Shown: positions 43,938 through 55,256 of the stretch, one piece after another
Layout: each line of letters opens with the position of its first letter
Numbering within the stretch: position 1 is the stretch's first letter
Source: Costus lasius
Taxonomy: Eukaryota > Streptophyta > Magnoliopsida > Zingiberales > Costaceae
Direction: 5' to 3'
Length of the DNA: 64,000 nucleotides
Assembly (NCBI GenBank): GCA_027563935.2
Contig: JANVAS020000222.1
Coordinates: 2,976,001-3,040,000, forward strand
Translations under genes and position numbers: made by a program
The notes under the pieces: model-generated
The model's database searches: none
What the model was told of the DNA's origin: nothing
The model's input: only the letters and a program-made list of their open reading frames with translations

Positions 43938-44218
43938 ATGGCGAATAACCAAAAAACATTGAGGGACTATGCAGCCCCTAATCCACAAGAAATCCACTCA
44001 AGCATTGCTAGACCAGCAATTGAGGCTAATAACTTCGAGATTAAGCCTGCTTTTCTCTCCATGATTCAACAGAATCAGTTTGGAGGATCTCCATTGGAAG
44101 ATCCAAACCAACACTTGGCTTTGTTTTTAGAATTATGTGACACTATAAAAATTAATGGAGTTTCCAATGATGCACTTAGACTAAGATTATTTCCTTTTTC
44201 TCTTAGGGACCAGGCAAG
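43938..44218 (+). pseudogene. Tat/Athila-type gag N-terminus of G3 (cut by E)
   Basis: The likely start is the ATG at 43938 (MANNQKTLRDYAAPNPQ). The frame is open further up to 43782, with a segment VPLDPEINKTLR that also appears upstream of gag in related elements, so an earlier start is possible. The retrotransposon-gag signature follows: EANNFEIKPAFLSMIQ, DPNQHLALFLELCDTIK, and LRLFPFSLRDQA at the end. Element E cuts the frame exactly there, within a core usually followed by KAWL-like residues. The target duplication GCAAG is at 44214-44218. The family (Ty3/gypsy, Tat/Athila clade) is well supported by these motifs and by the PBS. Confidence 0.85.
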
Positions 44219-45433
44219 TGAATGAAACCCTAGTTTTGCAGGCGACTAAAATTTTGAATCAGAGAAACTAGGAATCCCAAAAATTGCTTTAACTCGAGCA
44301 TATGATCAACCCTTCTTCCAACTCGTACAGAACAAGTAAAAGCATTACCTGTGCCATGATATGAGAGGCGGCTTGGAAGAAGAAAGGTGCGAGTGCCTCT
44401 TCTCCAAAGAGATCACACACAAGATGAAGTAGACTTCCTCCCTTGCGTCCCTTGTGCTAGCAAAGATACCAAGGAGTCCTGATCGTCCCTTGCGTTGAAG
44501 ATGTGTGTCTCGGCTGGGATTTTTCTTGGGTGGAGACGATGCGCTTAAGAGGAAGAAGACGAGAGCTCTCTCGGAAATCATGGGGTTGATTTCAAGAGGT
44601 ATGTTCGGCCACCTTATGGAAAAACCGAAAAACAATAACTACCTCCATAACTTCCATTTAAACCATCGAAACCTCCATCTTCAATTGAACCAGGCGTTAA
44701 CAAGTGAACCGGTTCAAATACCATTTGGTCCAAGCACAAAATCGAACCAACCCTGGCTAACATCTCTTTGAACCGAATGGCTCAAGATCCAACCACACAT
44801 CACATCGAACCCCTTGATCAATACGATCAAGTATCAATCGCCGATCAAAGCTTACCGATCACATGCCCTAATCAATTAAACATGATTAGACTAGATCTCA
44901 CTTCCAATCAGAGTTTAAATTCCTTTAAACTGAACTAGAATAATTCCAGTCCACACGATCTGACATAAGTAAGCCATATCATCAAATTGTGCGACCCTAA
45001 GGGTTTCCTTTAATGGCGGTAACGATAACTTACGTTATCACGATCAGAGAGAGGTATCTAGCAACACATCACTGTCTCCCGATATGAAGGAAAGAGTCTT
45101 CCAAGACTACTCCCAAAACACAGCACAAGTGCGAATCTAATTCACTTGGGATACATGTTTCCCTTTGCCACTGGATGTTCCCGTTGGACAAGCGTGTCAA
45201 GCTTGCGATTCCAACATGATGAAAATGGTTAGATCAGATGAACATAGTCGTCTGGGTATGGCCATACACATTCTCAGCCATTTCATCCAAGGGCCCCCTT
45301 AGAACATCACACTCCAAACAGGAGAGGCAATCCTATATCTATCACAAGTGCTCTAGCATGATTCATGCCCACTATCCAAGATAATCCCTAACCATTATGT
45401 TTCAAATGATATTGAACTACCTCAAGACAATGC
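44219..45433 (-). repeat. 3' LTR of copia element E, part cut off by F
   Basis: It begins TGAATGAAACCC in plus coordinates and matches 62357 onward. It ends with the target duplication AATGC (45429-45433) at the F insertion. GTATGGCCATAC is at 45256-45267. The rest is 54811-55236. Confidence 0.93.
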
Positions 45434-47320
45434 TGTTGGGAAACCCCGGGGACATTTTACAATATTTCAGAGACACATACATACATTGCACAGCGGAAGA
45501 ATGTCCCCGAAACAGGTCCGTCCCAAAAACCCAGTGAAGATCGCATGCAAGGGGGTCGACACGATGAGTTAGAAAATACCTCAGAGCAAGATGAGGTCGA
45601 TGTCGTGATAGGCGCCCAACTGTGCGCCCTCTGCAGTCTCACACACACGGATGCCTCGAGTCCTCTTCTTCCACGCCCGGTGCTAGCCTCGGGAAGAAGA
45701 TCCAAGCCTTAGGGAGATGCTCCAACCACCTTGCGCCACTAAGAGAGAAAGATGCGCCAAGTGGTAAGGAAGGAGAAGCTTGCGGCCACTTGATGGAAGA
45801 GGAAGAGATTGCGCCAATGCTCCTTGCTCTCGCTCCCTTCTTATGTTCACGCCTCCAAGGATGAATCATATAAGAGGGGGCGGCTAGGGTCACATATATA
45901 GGGCAAGAGGCGATTAGGGCAAGGGCTAGGATCATGACAAGTGTAGGGCTAGGATGAGGAGGTTTGATGCAAGGAAAGTCTCCAAGACTTTACCATAAAC
46001 TTCATTCAACCTTTCCATAATTGCCCAAGTACCATATCAGCCCAAGACATGCCTTAAAGGCATTCATACCATCAAGGGAGAAGGGCTAGGCGCAAATTGC
46101 TTCCTTAATGAAGCAACTTTGCCACCCTAACCCCATTATGCCCCTTAGGCGCCAATGGGGTTGGGTTTCTCCCCATTATACCCTTTTAGCCTCTCTTCTC
46201 TTCATGAGAACTTGTTATTGGGCTTCATTGGATAATGAGCTAGCCCAAACTTCATCCTATGGGTTGATTAAGCATTTGGTTCCAATCCAATGCAACCCTA
46301 ATCCAAGTGTGACCAACCATGGTCAAATACGGGTCAACCTGCCAAAAATGAAGTTTGGCTCCAATAACATTCTTCCATCTCATCAGGCCCATTGGTGCTG
46401 ATGAAATCTCCCAATTAGATCCGAGTTATCCAATAACTTGATCATAAGGCTTCTCGATCAATACGAGAACTCAAGTATCAAGGTGTGTGACCTTGTAGGT
46501 TCTTCTGACGCTGGCAGTGCTGACCAAAGGTCACCACAAGCAGTGAGTGGCACCTAGCAGTGCATCGCTGCTACCCAGGTCATTGGAATGGATATCGACA
46601 TCGACATCCCCATCATCGCAACTAGGTACAGATGCATTACAGTCTCTTTGCCGGACTGATATCCGATTGGACAAGTGTGTCACCACTTGTTTTCACCCAA
46701 TCACATGGCTATGACTAAAACAGGTTCTTACCTGGGTATGGCCATACACTCTCAGTCATAGAACCATAGAGGAGCTCCATGGATATCATACTTCCCTAAG
46801 GAAGGGGCAAATCCTATGTCTGTCCATTGACCTTCTCATATGGGTCGTGACATGCTCAATGACAACCGTTATGACCTCCCAACTACGGCGAGGTGTTAGG
46901 TTATATCAAAGCAAGTCCCTAACCATATAGAATGATCAATGACCTCAAGTCAAGGGATCAATGCATCTCCTGTCACTTGTGAGGACAACTTATGACACCA
47001 AGTCATAGCCTCACAGCGGGTCTTTCCAGTATATCCTCCAATGATATACCCATGTGTCTGCGTTAGCACCACGTACCTAACCAGCTCACATACCAGTCTC
47101 ACAAGTACCATAGCTGTCCCATATCCACTAAGGTACATCGACTGGGGACAATAGTTTGAGCACAGATCCAATCTATCTCCAGGGACATTATCATGTCAGT
47201 ACATGTGCGCAGATGTAAACAAACATTGATAATGACAATGCCAGAATGATATATATAAATATCAAAGTCAAGTAGTACATAAGTGGACCAAAACTAGGTC
47301 CTAGGGCATATACACCAACA
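45434..47320 (-). repeat. 3' LTR of copia element F
   Basis: 1887 bp, partner of 52919-54805. It contains GTATGGCCATAC at 46736-46747 and a GTATATC/GATATAC inverted repeat at 47029-47049. The left part is homologous to fragment D (8346-8972). Confidence 0.95.
45894..45900 (-). promoter_or_regulatory. Candidate TATA box in the LTR of F
   Basis: The minus strand reads CCCTATATATGTGACC, about 1420 bases into the LTR with about 460 bases left for R and U5. The same sequence is in the 5' LTR at 53379-53385. No start site can be seen. Confidence 0.35.
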
Positions 47321-47321
47321 A

Positions 47322-47331
47322 TCTCCCACTT
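47322..47331 (-). other. Polypurine tract of element F
   Basis: AAGTGGGAGA on the minus strand beside the 3' LTR, identical to that of the H family. Confidence 0.85.
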
Positions 47332-47341
47332 GCACTAAGAC

Positions 47342-50300
47342 CTAGAGGTTGAGAAATCTTAACCCCATATCTCTAGCATGACCATCATGCTTCTGCTGCG
47401 CCAAAGCCTTGGTCAATGGGTCTGCCAAATTGTTTTCTGTGTCAACTCTGCTAATCTTGACATCACCTCTTTCAATGATCTCTCTGATCAGGTGAAATCT
47501 TCTGAGTATGTGTTTGGATCTTTGATGAGACCGTGGTTCCTTGGCTTGTGCAATTGCTCCATTGTTGTCACAATAGAGTTCAATGGGATCCACTACACTA
47601 GGAACCACCTGAAGATCAGATATGAACTTCCTTATCCAAACGGCTTCCTTGGCTGCCTCAGAAGCGGCCACATACTCTGCCTCGGTTGTAGAATCTGCTA
47701 TGGTGGATTGCTTGAAGCTCTTCCAGCATACAGCGCCTCCATTTATCTTGAACACATAGCCGGCCTGCGATCTAAAGTCGTCAGGGTCAGACTGGAATGA
47801 TGCATCAGTATAGCCCTACATACTGAGCTCTTCCTGTCCCCCATAGACCAAGAACAAATCCTTAGTTCTCCTCAGATACTTTAGGATGTTCTTTACAGCC
47901 ACCCAGTGCTGCAGACCTGGATTGGATTGGTATCGGCTGGTTATGCTTACAGCATATGCCACGTCTGGTCTAGTACACAACATTGCATACATAATCGATC
48001 CTACTGCCGAAGCATAAGGAATTCGACTCATGTTATCCCTCTCAGCCTGTGTTGTAGGACACTGGCTCTTTGAGAGAGTAAGGCCATGTCTTACTGGAAG
48101 GTATCCTTTCTTGGATTGCTCCAAGTTAAACCTCTCAAGGACCTTATCAATGTAGGTACTCTGACTAAGGGCCAGGAGCCTCTTGGATCTTTCTCGGTAG
48201 ATCCTCACGCCTAGAATATAGGCGGCCTCCCCTAAGTCTTTCATCTCAAAACACTTTCCCAACCATGTCTTCACAGCTTGAAGACTAGGGATGTCATTTC
48301 CGATGAGCAGTATGTCATCGACATACAAGACCAGAAAAATCACCAAGCTCCCACTGAATTTTCTATATACACAGGCGTCATCTTCGCTTTTGATAAAGCC
48401 ATAATCTCTCACAGCTTCATCAAATCGAAGATTCCAACTTCGAGATGCTTGCTTTAATCCATAAATGGATCTCTTTAGCCTGCAGACCTTATTAGCCTCT
48501 GCAGGATGGATGAAACCATCAGGTTGTGTCATGTACACATCCTCAGTCAGCTTCCCGTTAAGGAACGCTGTCTTCACATCCATCTGCCATATCTCATAGT
48601 CATGATATGCAGCTATAGCAAGCAGAATCCGAATGGACTTGATCATGGCAACTGGCGAGAAGGTTTCATCATAGTCCACCCCGTGGACTTGTTTAAAACC
48701 TTTAGCCACTAGTCTACCCTTATAGGTAACTATATTGCCATCCATGTCTGTCTTCTTCTTGAAGACCCATTTACACCCTATGGGTTTTACCCCATCAGGC
48801 AGCTCAACCAAATCCCAGACTTGGTTAGCCGACATGGAATCCATCTCGGATCGCATGGCGTCAAGCCATCTCTCGGAGTCCGGTCCACTGACCGCCTCAT
48901 CATAGGTTCTGGGTTCATCCTCAATGATGAAAATTCCATCATGTTGAGTCGGCAGCGACCCGTACCTCTCAGGTGCACGACGAATCCTCCCAGACCTACG
49001 TGGGACCTGTGTCTGAGCCTCAGGTTGTATAACAACCGGTGCAGATGGCTCAGATTCCATCTCTTTGTCTTGTGGTTGCACTTGGACCTCATCCAAGTCA
49101 AACTCCCTCCCACTTACTTCTTTCATAAGAAATTCTTTCTCTAGAAAGACAGCACCCCGAGCAACAAAAACTTTGTTCTCGGTTGGGACATAGAAGTAGT
49201 ATCCTTTAGTTTCCTTAGGATACCCCACAAATACACACTTATCAGATCTATGTTCTAGCTTGCTAGAATCCTGACGTTTGACATAAGCCTCACATCCCCA
49301 GATCCTGATAAACGTGAGATTAGGGCGTCTCCCACTCCATACCTTGTATGGTATTTTGGAGACACTCTTAGATGGAACATTATTCAGTATCAGAGAAGCT
49401 GTCTCAAGTGCATGCCCCCAGAATGAGGGAGGTAGAGTTGCATGACTCATCATAGAACGAACCATATCCAATAAAGTTCGATTTCTCCTTTCAGACACAC
49501 CATTCCATTGAGGTGTTCCAGGAGGAGTGAGTTGGGATATGATCCCAGATTCTCTCAGATAGTCAAAGAACTCTCCACTCAGGTATTCTCCACCTCGATC
49601 AGATCGAAGAGCTTTAATGGATCTTCCAAGCTGGTTCTCTACTTCATTCTTGAACTCTTTGAATTTCTCAAAGGACTCAGATTTATGTCTCATTAGGTAG
49701 ACATATCCATACCTACTGAAGTCATCAGTGAAGGTAATGAAGTAGTTGTACCCTCCTCTGGCTTGTTTATTGAAAGGCCCACACACATCAGTATGTATGA
49801 GATCCAATAAACCTCCTGCCCTCTCACCAATCTTGGTGAAGGGTGCCTTTGTCATTTTCCCTAATAAACAAGGTTCACAGGTATCAAATTCCTCCAAGGA
49901 ACTTGAATCTAACAATCCATTTGCATGGAGTTGTTGGATGCGATTTTTGTTTATATGGGCTAATCGACAGTGCCATAGGAAAGCACCAACTGAACCACTC
50001 AGTTTGGTCCTTTTATTACTTATGTTACAGATAGAACTTTCCATATCCAAGATATACAGACCATTGCACAAAGTACCCTTCCCATAGAACATATTTGCAA
50101 ATGAAAAAGAACATGAGTTCTTATTTATTTCAAACTTAAATCCCTTCTTTGCTAAGCAAGGAATGGATACAATGTTCTTAGTAAGTGAAGGTACACAAAA
50201 GCAATTATCTAGTTCTAATAGAAGTCCAGACGGTAAGGAGAGAGTCAAGACACCTACAGCAACGGCAGCAACCTGTGCCCCATTTCCAACGCGTAGGTCA

Positions 50301-51262
50301 ATCTCTCCAGGTCGCACCGATCTACTTTTCTTGAGCCCCTGCATATTTGTACAAATATGAGCTCCACATGCGGTATCCAATACCCATGACATAGAAGTAG
50401 AAAGATTGACTTCTGTAACATAAATACCTGAGCTAGAAGTTAAGGCCAAGCCCTTCTTCTCCTCATTCTGAAGCTGCTTGCAGTCCCTTCTCTAGTGACC
50501 CTGCTCGCCACAGTGAAAACACCTCTGGTCCTTTGACTTCTTTGCCTTTTTCTTCAGTGCCTTGGTAGGACCTTTGGCACTGCCCTTAGCACGTGCCTTA
50601 CCCTTCTTCTTTATCTTCTTGGTCGCTGGGACCAAAAGAACAGAATTTGGTTTGGTCTTACCCATTTCACGCTCGGCTGTTTGGAGCATATTCATCAATT
50701 CCTCCCGTGTGCACTCAATCTGGTTCATGTTGAAGTTAATAATAAACGGACTGAAGCTAGGGGGTAGGGAATGCAGAATAAGATCCACAACCAGCTCGTT
50801 GTCTATGGCATGACCCAGTCTCCTGAGATGATCCACATTCCCAATGAGTTTGAGAACATGGGGTCTCACTGGTGCACCCTCAGACAACTTACACCGAAAG
50901 ACTGCTTTGGCGGTGTCAAATCTTTCAGTTCTAGCCTGAGCCTCGAACATCTGTTTCAGATGAGTGATCATCTGAAAAGCGTTCTGCTCCTCATATTGCA
51001 CCTGCAGTTCAGGTGCCATGCTGGCTAGCATAAGACATGCAACCTCCAAAGAGTCATCCTGATGCTTTCTATAAGCATCTCTATCTGCCGTTCGGGCATT
51101 AGGCGCAGGAGCCGCAGGAAGAGCCTGTTCAAGGACATACAGCTTCTTCTCGAGCTTGAGGATTATCCTCAAGTTCCGATGCCAGTCCATAAAGTTAGTT
51201 CCAACTAACTTATCCTTATCAAGGAGTGATCGCAGTGATAATCCACCAGTGTTCGTAGCCAT
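47342..51262 (-). pseudogene. Copia gag-pol of F with two amber stops
   Basis: One reading frame of 1306 codons plus stop runs from ATG (51260-51262, MATNTGGLSLRSLL) to the stop at 47342-47344. It is broken by TAG at 50492-50494 and TAG at 47816-47818. The first lies in the CCHC knuckle (CFHCGEQGH, then stop where the other copies have Trp). The second lies at the start of RNase H (LSM, then stop where the others have Glu, before GYTDAS). Frame is kept across both, so there are two point nonsense changes and no frameshift. Between them are intact motifs: WVLDTACG, WHCRLAH...CEPC, HTDVCGPF, RSDRGGEY, VSERRN, FSPVA, LYVDDILLIG. As it stands, translation would give a truncated Gag of about 256 residues. 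Confidence 0.93.
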
Positions 51263-52918
51263 TGTTCTACAACACCCAAGAAAAACAGATTAGTACTACT
51301 TCGAATCATTTAAACTGGACTTGTTTTAAATGATTACTGCTCCCACTATTTTAAACTCGAATTGACAACCCACAAAGTCAATCGGGAAGTTTAAGACTTC
51401 CTAGTGAGATGGGATCCTTATTTCACATGAGGCTTTGCGTCCCACGAGGGTGGGATGAGATGCACAAAGTAACCCATGTTTCCTAAGGTGGGCGCGCCGG
51501 CCGGTTGCTCCAAGCAACTCCCCTTGTTGAGACAGTCTTGGGCATTTCATGTCCAGCGAGGGCTGAATCATGAAACCCTAACCTCTCAACGATGCCTCTA
51601 GACTTTCATCATGTGCCCAGTACATGTGAATTTCTAGTCAAGTCCATTCCTAACCGTTTATGCCCAGGGCCAATGAGTTTCCTTGCGAAGGCACGCCCAG
51701 GTTGAAAATGGACTGGGGAAACCATTGTCACCACACACTTTCTAAAGATAAGTGGTTGTGTCCCACGAGGGTGGGAACCAGTTCACAACTCCACTGATCG
51801 ATAGCTTAGTGAGGGCTACGCGTTAGAAGGCTTCTAGACTTGATATTTTATGAGGGTTTTTAAGGTCTCATCAGTTTTATCTTATGTCTAACAATACAGG
51901 CATGCAATCCTATAGTGATAACATAATGATAAAACATCACAGGCATGCTTTTAGCAGATAAGGAAAGCAGTAAAAGATGATGTGATCAAAGCCCTTTCAA
52001 GACATTGAACCAACCCATGCCAAAAGGAGGTTCAACTCTTGACATAGGACTCAAGCCCCTAAGATAGACCTATCCTAGTCGCCCTCTATCTTGGTCTTCA
52101 AGGTGGGCTCCAAGGTCCTTTCTTCATGGCTTAGCTCTCAAACCTTAAGGGTAGACCTCAAAGGTTCGGCCAATGCCATGGTCTTCCTCCAAGGAGAATG
52201 CGCCACAATGAAAGATGCCAAGTTAGCTAGCTCTCAAACCCAAGGGTTCGGCCATGCCTAACTTGTGTCATCAAGCAAGGTTGCGCCTTTTCCTTGATGC
52301 TTGTTGCGCCACCATCCAAGGTGCGCCAACTCCATGCATGCGCCAAGCTCCAAGTACATGCGCTACCCTAGTCTTCTTAAAAGCAAAAAAGAAAAGCGGC
52401 ACGCAGGCCTCACGAGGAAACATCACAGGCATGCAAAGGGGGGCTTGACTAATGATCACAACATTATGCACAATCAAGGTATTTACTCATGCAATTCTAC
52501 ATGCTCATGAAAAACATAAAATCTGAAATTTTACTTTTTCATTAAAACTAGTCTCTTTTTCTCCTCTTCTTCTCAGAAATCTTTTGGTTAATTGCGATTT
52601 ATTTTTCAAGGTGATTTCAGAGATCCTTTCGGCTAGCAATTTTGTCAGATCAAGAGACTTGGCCAGTCCGAAGACACAATGCCCGTCCTACTTGACAAAA
52701 CTACGTGCACCTTTGATCTTTAAATCAGACAAGAAAAATAGTCCAAAAATCCAAAAGAGATTGAGAGGATGATAGAAACAAGAAACCCTAATTTTTTCCT
52801 ACTTAGAAAAAATCGTTTGCCATGCATCATGCTATTTTCGAAAATAGAGATATGGCATGTGAGCATGAAAGAAAAGCATAAAACATCGTTCGAGTCTTGC
52901 AAGTCCCTCTGATACCAC
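51263..52918 (-). other. Leader (5' UTR) of copia element F
   Basis: A non-coding leader of about 1.65 kb. Just upstream of gag it shares blocks with the H-family leader: GGGATCC followed by TTTCA, a GCGTCCC block, GATGAGATGCACA-like sequence, and TTGTAG before the ATG. It has its own duplicated hairpin CCCACGAGGGTGGG at 51441-51454 and 51762-51775. The 52020-52500 part has frequent GCGCCA and CCAAGG motifs without coding sense. Confidence 0.75.
52906..52917 (-). other. Primer binding site, element F
   Basis: TGGTATCAGAGG on the minus strand, one base inside the LTR at 52919; eleven bases match initiator tRNA-Met. Confidence 0.9.
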
Positions 52919-54805
52919 TGTTGGGAAACCCCGGGGACATTTTACAATATTTCTGAGACACATACATACATTGCACAGCGGAAGAATGTCCCCGAAACAG
53001 GTCCGTCCCAAAAACCCAGTGAAGATCGCATGCAAGGGGGTCGACACGATGAGTTAGAAAATACCTCAGAGTAAGATGAGGTCGATGTCGTGATAGGCGC
53101 CCAACTGTGCGCCCTCTGCAGTCTCACACACACGGATGCCTCGAGTCCTCTTCTTCCACGCCCGGTGCTAGCCTCGGGAAGAAGATCCAAGCCTTAGGGA
53201 GATGCTCCAACCACCTTGCGCCACCAAGAGATAAAGATGCGCCAAGTGGTAAGGAAGGAGAAGCTTGCGGCCACTTGATGGAAGAGGAAGAGATTGCGCC
53301 AATGCTCCTTGCTCTCGCTCCCTTCTTATGTTCACGCCTCCAAGGATGAATCATATAAGAGGGGGCGGCTAGGGTCACATATATAGGGCAAGAGGCGATT
53401 AGGGCACGGGCTAGGATCATGACAAGTGTAGGGCTAGGATGAGGAGGTTTGATGCAAGGAAAGTCTCCAAGACTTTACCATAAACTTCATTCAACCTTTC
53501 CATAATTGCCCAAGTACCATATCAGCCCAAGACATGCCTTAAAGGCATTCATACCATCAAGGGAGAAGGGCTAGGCGCAAATTGCTTCCTTAATGAAGCA
53601 ACTTTGCCACCCTAACCCCATTATGCCCCTTAGGCGCCAATGGGGTTGGGTTTCTCCCCATTATACCCTTTTAGCCTCTCTTCTCTTCATGAGAACTTGT
53701 TATTGGGCTTCATTGGATAATGAGCTAGCCCAAACTTCATCCTATGGGTTGATTAAGCATTTGGATCCAATCCAATGCAACCCTAATCCAAGTGTGACCA
53801 ACCATGGTCAAATACGGGTCAACCTGCCAAAAATGAAGTTTGGCTCCAATAACATTCTTCCATCTCATCAGGCCCATTGGTGCTGATGAAATCTCCCAAT
53901 TAGATCCGAGTTATCCAATAACTTGATCATAAGGCTTCTCGATCAATACGAGAACTCAAGTATCAAGGTGTGTGACCCTGTAGGTTCTTCTGACGCTGGC
54001 AGTGCTGACCAAAGGTCACCACAAGCAGTGAGTGGCACCTAGCAGTGCATCGCTGCTACCCAGGTCATTGGAATAGATATCGACATCGACATCCCCATCA
54101 TCGCAACTAGGTACAGATGCATTACAGTCTCTTTGCCGGACTGATATCCGATTGGACAAGTCTGTCACCACTTGTTTTCACCCAATCACATGGCTATGAC
54201 TAAAACAGGTTCTTACCTGGGTATGGCCATACACTCTCAGTCATAGAACCATAGAGGAGCTCCATGGATATCATACTTCCCTAAGGAAGGGGCAAATCCT
54301 ATGTTTGTCCATTGACCTTCTCATATGGGTCGTGACATGCTCAATGACAACCGTTATGACCTCCCAACTACGGCGAGGTGTTAGGTTGTATCAAAGCAAG
54401 TCCCTAACCATATAGAATGATCAATGACCTCAAGTCAAGGGATCAATGCATCTCCTGTCACTTGTGAGGATAACTTATGACACCAAGTCATAGCCTCACA
54501 GCGGGTCTTTCCAGTATATCCTCCAATGATATACCCATGTGTCTGCGTTAGCACCACGTACCTAACCAGCTCACATACCAGTCTCACAAGTACCATAGCT
54601 GTCCCATATCCACTAAGGTACATCGACTGGGGACAATAGTTTGAGCACAGATCCAATCTATCTCCAGGGACATTATCATGTCAGTACATGTGCGCAGATG
54701 TAAACAAACATTGATAATGACAATGCCAGAATGATATATATAAATATCAAAGTCAAGTAGTACATAAGTGGACCAAAACTAGGTCCTAGGGCATATACAC
54801 CAACA
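52919..54805 (-). repeat. 5' LTR of copia element F
   Basis: 1887 bp, partner of 45434-47320. Its right end CCAACA is followed by AATGC (54806-54810), after which the LTR of E resumes. GTATGGCCATAC is at 54221-54232; a TATA-like sequence is at 53379-53385. Confidence 0.95.
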
Positions 54806-54810
54806 AATGC

Positions 54811-55236
54811 CAATCATCACTTAGAAACACAAGTGATCTCAAGTTAGAGGGAATATACCACTTGCTTGCATACAAGGATTATTCACATTGTGACAAACAA
54901 TTGAATATCCAAAGAAGGGTCAGTCCAGTACTTCCAATGCACCTATGTGTCTAATCTTATTTCACGCTCGAAGCATCCCACAAGATTAGAGCACACATTA
55001 GTCTCAATCATATCAAGGTTGTCTCATGTTCACCAAGATATCTCGACTAAGGACAACACTGAATGTCAGCTAAGCTGAACATCATTGAGACATTACTCAG
55101 AAGTATACATACAGCAGCAGATAATGAAACAATCTGAATAACAACAATTGCCTTTATAAAACATATATATCGTTTATACATGATATAGAAAATAGCCCAA
55201 AGCCTCAAGCATTGGCCTTAAGGGCATACCCTAACA
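54811..55236 (-). repeat. 3' LTR of copia element E, remaining part
   Basis: It continues the LTR of E after the F insertion and ends CATACCCTAACA at 55236. The PPT (55238-55247) follows. It matches 63569-63997 with several substitutions. Confidence 0.93.
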
Positions 55237-55256
55237 ATCTCCCACTTGCACTTAAA

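Larger units (their letters stand above)
45434..54805 (-). mobile_element. Copia element F, complete, second copia family
   Basis: This 9372-bp minus-strand copia element is inserted in the LTR of E. Target duplication AATGC is at 45429-45433 and 54806-54810. The LTRs 45434-47320 and 52919-54805 are both 1887 bp with about twelve differences by eye. It is a different family from H, J and K: the LTR begins TGTTGGTGTATATGCCC on the minus strand, and gag diverges strongly while the integrase core is close. Gag-pol carries two amber stops. Confidence 0.96.

Noticed and set aside
44218..44223. E starting at TGAAACCC (44223) with flank GTGAA
   Set aside because: The right LTR begins TGAATGAAACCC directly after the PBS, and the flank GCA after 63997 fits GCAAG before 44219.
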